Shown: piece by piece, positions 5,862 through 7,580 of the stretch | Numbering within the stretch: the stretch's first letter is position 1 | How the letters are laid out: every line of letters begins with the position of its first letter | DNA from: an uncultured Haemophilus sp. | GTDB lineage: Bacteria; Pseudomonadota; Gammaproteobacteria; Enterobacterales; Pasteurellaceae | Direction of reading: 5' to 3' | DNA: 7,580 nucleotides | NCBI RefSeq assembly: GCF_905207935.1 | Contig: NZ_CAJLNI010000092.1 | Span: 1-7,580, forward strand | Notes under the pieces: model-generated | Databases searched by the model: none | The model's input: only the letters and a program-made list of their open reading frames with translations | Told to the model about the DNA's origin: nothing | Program-made: the position numbers and the translations under genes

Positions 5862-7240
5862 AATTTTTCCACCGTATCTAATAATGCCTTAAAGTCAGCC
5901 ACGCTACGTAAATCTAACCAAATCTTTCCTTTCTCAACACGGCCAATTATCGGCTGTTCTAACACTTTGAATATTGCTAAAAGTGCAGTCAATTTTGCCT
6001 CTGTTTTTTCAGCTATCGTTACCGCAATCGAAGGAATCGTCGCCATCGGTTGAGATCCACTCCCAATCTGAGCAAAACTTTCTTCAATCTCAACCTGGTA
6101 ATCTTTTAAACGATTTGCTAAACAGGCTTTAAGTTGTTCGGCTTTTTCTTTTAATACATCCATTGATTGGGTAAGCAAATGCAAAGTTGGCAATGTCTCA
6201 GTAAGTTTTTCGGGTTGGAGATAAAGGCGTAACGTTGCCTCAAGCCCGGCTAAAATTACTTTATCGCAACGCAATACGCGCTTTAATGGGTGAGCTTGTA
6301 ACTGAGCAATCCACTCTTTTTTACCGACGATAATACCGGCTTGTGTTCCACACAATAATTTATCACCTGAAAATGACACCAAGTTTACGCCCTGTGTGAC
6401 TTTTTCTTGCACCGTCGGCTCATTCGGTAAATGATATTGGCTTAGATCAATCAATGCCCCACTGCCCAGATCCGTAATAACAGGAATATCAAATTCTCGT
6501 CCTAGCTCAACCAACTCTTGTTCTGAAACCGAAGCAGTAAATCCACTAATATGATAGTTACTACAATGTACTTTCATTAAGAAAGCGGTATTTTCATTGA
6601 TTGCTTGACGGTAATCTTTCAAATGAGTGCGGTTTGTAGTTCCGACTTCAACAAGTTTACAGCCTGCTTGAGCCATAATGTCAGGGATGCGAAATGCCCC
6701 ACCGATTTCAATTAACTCTCCACGAGAAATAATCACTTCTTTATCTTTTGCAAAGGTGGCCAACATCAAGAGCACAGCAGCTGCATTGTTGTTAACGATA
6801 CAAGCAGCTTCTGCACCTGTGAGTTGTGCAAGTAGCTCACTAATATAATTATCTCGATGACTACGTTTGCCTTCTTCCAAATCATATTCCAGTGCAACAT
6901 TACCTTTCATCGCATGAAGTGCCGCTTGTTGTGCACTTTCAGCCCATAATGCTCGCCCTAAATTTGTATGTAATACCGTGCCCGTTAAATTATGAACTGA
7001 TTTAATTTGTACATGATTTTGTTGAGTCAATCGTTCTTGTAAATAATGCAATGTACTTAGGTGATCGGCAAAAAAGTGCGGTAAATTTTGATGCTGTTTA
7101 ATAAACTCGCGCCCTTCAAACAATAATTGGCGCAATTCACGCACAACAGCTGAATGACCAAATTTAGTTAAAAGCATTTCGCCTTCTGGTGTTTTTAAAA
7201 ATTTATCTACCGAAGGAAGTTGTTGAAAAAGTGCGGTCAT
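5858..7240 (-). CDS. selA: L-seryl-tRNA(Sec) selenium transferase SelA
   Basis: SelA is a pyridoxal-phosphate enzyme, a decameric ring in bacteria. It replaces the serine hydroxyl of Ser-tRNA(Sec) with selenium from selenophosphate, giving Sec-tRNA(Sec). It has 460 residues (E. coli has 463). Conserved blocks include NLTGTVLHTNLGRAL at 84-98, EYDLEEGKRSHRD at 118-130, IVNNNAAAVLLML at 148-160, SRGELIEIGGAFRIPD at 172-187, EVGTTNRTH at 198-206 and TDLGSG at 256-261. The cofactor lysine is K294 in SFSGDKLL, equivalent to E. coli K295. Just after it the usual GGPQAG reads CGTQAG, a local oddity. The ATG has an AGGA site at 7251-7248 and sits inside an extended uptake signal, so residues 2-5 (Thr-Ala-Leu-Phe) are encoded by it. 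It is the first gene of the leftward sel operon and divergent from selC. Confidence 0.98.
   Translation of the reverse strand: MTALFQQLPSVDKFLKTPEGEMLLTKFGHSAVVRELRQLLFEGREFIKQHQNLPHFFADHLSTLHYLQERLTQQNHVQIKSVHNLTGTVLHTNLGRALWAESAQQAALHAMKGNVALEYDLEEGKRSHRDNYISELLAQLTGAEAACIVNNNAAAVLLMLATFAKDKEVIISRGELIEIGGAFRIPDIMAQAGCKLVEVGTTNRTHLKDYRQAINENTAFLMKVHCSNYHISGFTASVSEQELVELGREFDIPVITDLGSGALIDLSQYHLPNEPTVQEKVTQGVNLVSFSGDKLLCGTQAGIIVGKKEWIAQLQAHPLKRVLRCDKVILAGLEATLRLYLQPEKLTETLPTLHLLTQSMDVLKEKAEQLKACLANRLKDYQVEIEESFAQIGSGSQPMATIPSIAVTIAEKTEAKLTALLAIFKVLEQPIIGRVEKGKIWLDLRSVADFKALLDTVEKL
7074..7082 (+). repeat. DNA uptake signal in the selA N-terminal region
   Basis: Exact core on the plus strand with tail AAATTTT. 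Its complement spans Leu-Pro-His-Phe at residues 53-56 of SelA. Confidence 0.9.
7229..7237 (+). repeat. DNA uptake signal abutting the selA start codon
   Basis: Exact core on the plus strand, preceded by AAA and followed by CATTTTTAA. The CAT in the tail is the selA start codon on the other strand. Confidence 0.9.
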
Positions 7241-7265
7241 TTTTAATTCCTATTTCAAAATGGCG

Positions 7266-7294
7266 TTGAATTGCAAACTAATTTACGCTAAAGT
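7266..7294 (+). promoter_or_regulatory. Predicted selC promoter
   Basis: TTGAAT (7266-7271), a 17-base spacer and TAAAGT (7289-7294) lie upstream of the tRNA. The start would be near 7301, leaving about 12 bases of 5' leader for processing. The element is interleaved with the selA promoter on the other strand. Confidence 0.55.
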
Positions 7295-7308
7295 AACCGC
7301 AATTTCAA
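7280..7308 (-). promoter_or_regulatory. Predicted selAB promoter
   Basis: On the minus strand TTGAAA (7308-7303), a 17-base spacer and TAAATT (7285-7280) fit a sigma-70 promoter. The start would fall near 7273, giving a leader of about 33 A/T-rich bases with the AGGA ribosome site at 7251-7248. No SECIS-like hairpin is visible in this short leader. Confidence 0.55.
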
Positions 7309-7312
7309 TAAC

Positions 7313-7407
7313 GGAAGGTCGTCATCTCCGGTGAGGTGGCAGGACTTCAAATCCTGTTGGGGACGCCAGCGTTCCCGGGTGGGTTCAACTCCCATGACCT
7401 TCCGCCA
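7313..7407 (+). tRNA. selC: Selenocysteine tRNA, anticodon UCA
   Basis: This tRNA is first charged with serine by SerRS, then converted by SelA and delivered by SelB to UGA codons. It is 95 bases including an encoded CCA (7405-7407), the length of E. coli selC. The acceptor stem has the diagnostic 8 pairs (7313-7320 with 7396-7403), followed by discriminator G at 7404. The anticodon stem CAGGA/TCCTG encloses loop CTTCAAA with anticodon TCA at 7347-7349. A long variable arm with a GC-rich stem around GCCAGC follows, and the T-loop is TTCAACT. The sequence differs from E. coli mainly by compensated stem changes, for example GGTC/GACC in the acceptor. A run of five T at 7409-7413 immediately follows and may help end transcription. 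Confidence 0.98.
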
Positions 7408-7499
7408 CTTTTTCCTCCAACAAATATTTCTCTCTTCCTAACATTCACATTTTTAATTTGAACTTTCATTATAATTTCACTGAATTTTAGGCAAACAAA

Positions 7500-7523
7500 A
7501 AGGCGTATCTTTCGATACGCCTT
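7500..7523 (-). terminator. Rho-independent terminator of tuf
   Basis: A perfect 10-base-pair stem (AAGGCGTATC with GATACGCCTT) closes on a GAAA tetraloop when read on the minus strand. It continues into a T-rich tail (TTTTGTTTG). It lies 32 bases past the tuf stop. On the plus strand the tail is only CTTTATC, so it is at best a weak backstop for selC transcripts. Confidence 0.9.
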
Positions 7524-7555
7524 CTTTATCTAACTTGTTACAGTTAATACATCAA

Positions 7556-7580
7556 TTATTTGATGATTTTCGCAACAACG
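7556..7580 (-). CDS. tuf: Elongation factor Tu, C-terminal end only
   Basis: The last seven codons and the TAA stop of a leftward gene are present, reading Val-Val-Ala-Lys-Ile-Ile-Lys. This is the C-terminal ending I know for Haemophilus-type EF-Tu (E. coli ends VVAKVLG). EF-Tu brings aminoacyl-tRNA to the ribosome. The strong terminator right after it fits a highly expressed gene. With only 25 bases visible, the call rests on this short tail. Most gamma-proteobacteria have two tuf copies, and which one this is cannot be told. Confidence 0.75.

Noticed and set aside
6625..6633. Near-match to the uptake signal in selA
   Set aside because: It falls on the Asn-Arg-Thr-His codons, which are conserved in E. 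coli SelA, so protein conservation explains it.
390..7237. The repeated 9-base elements as CRISPR or mobile repeats
   Set aside because: They are irregularly spaced, in both orientations and match the known Haemophilus uptake signal exactly.
7241..7273. SECIS-like SelB-binding hairpin in the selAB leader, as reported in E. coli
   Set aside because: The predicted leader is about 33 A/T-rich bases and I see no stable stem with a suitable loop.
7468..7475. TATAAT on both strands between selC and tuf
   Set aside because: No -35 at proper spacing on the plus strand. The best minus-strand partner is poor with a 15-base gap. Probably chance in A/T-rich DNA.

Overview
The window is a compact, AT-rich piece of a Pasteurellaceae chromosome. 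The clearest sign is eight exact copies of the Haemophilus-type DNA uptake signal AAGTGCGGT, five on one strand and three on the other, plus near-matches. The proteins resemble their Escherichia coli counterparts throughout. An intact hemG suggests a relative able to make its own haem, such as Haemophilus parainfluenzae or Aggregatibacter, rather than haem-requiring H. influenzae. That species guess is inference.

Left part (1-2823): a leftward operon yigZ-trkH-hemG. It encodes an IMPACT-family protein, the Trk potassium channel subunit and protoporphyrinogen oxidase, in the order seen in E. coli. The trkH stop and hemG start share one base. A hairpin terminator closes the operon at 89-112. 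Beyond it, at the very edge, lies what looks like the start of a strong leftward promoter with an A/T-rich upstream element, as on ribosomal RNA operons. In E. coli, hemG is followed by an rRNA operon.

Middle (2762-3090): tusA, a sulfur-relay protein, reads rightward from a promoter interleaved with that of yigZ. It meets the sel operon head-on at a hairpin made from one exact and one degenerate uptake signal.

Right part (3092-7407): the selenocysteine machinery. selA and selB overlap by 4 bases and read leftward, followed after 7 bases by an uncharacterised exported DUF3298-like protein. selC, the selenocysteine tRNA, reads rightward from a promoter interleaved with the selA promoter. SelA converts Ser-tRNA(Sec) to Sec-tRNA(Sec) on the selC product, and SelB carries it to UGA codons with a SECIS element. 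SelD and any selenoprotein lie outside the window.

Right edge (7496-7580): the last codons and terminator of a leftward elongation factor Tu gene (tuf).

I see no CRISPR array, insertion sequence, prophage or defence system. The gene content is mostly familiar. The points worth a second look are the odd third gene of the sel operon, the interleaved divergent promoters, the ways uptake signals are used as coding and terminator sequence, and the edge promoter.
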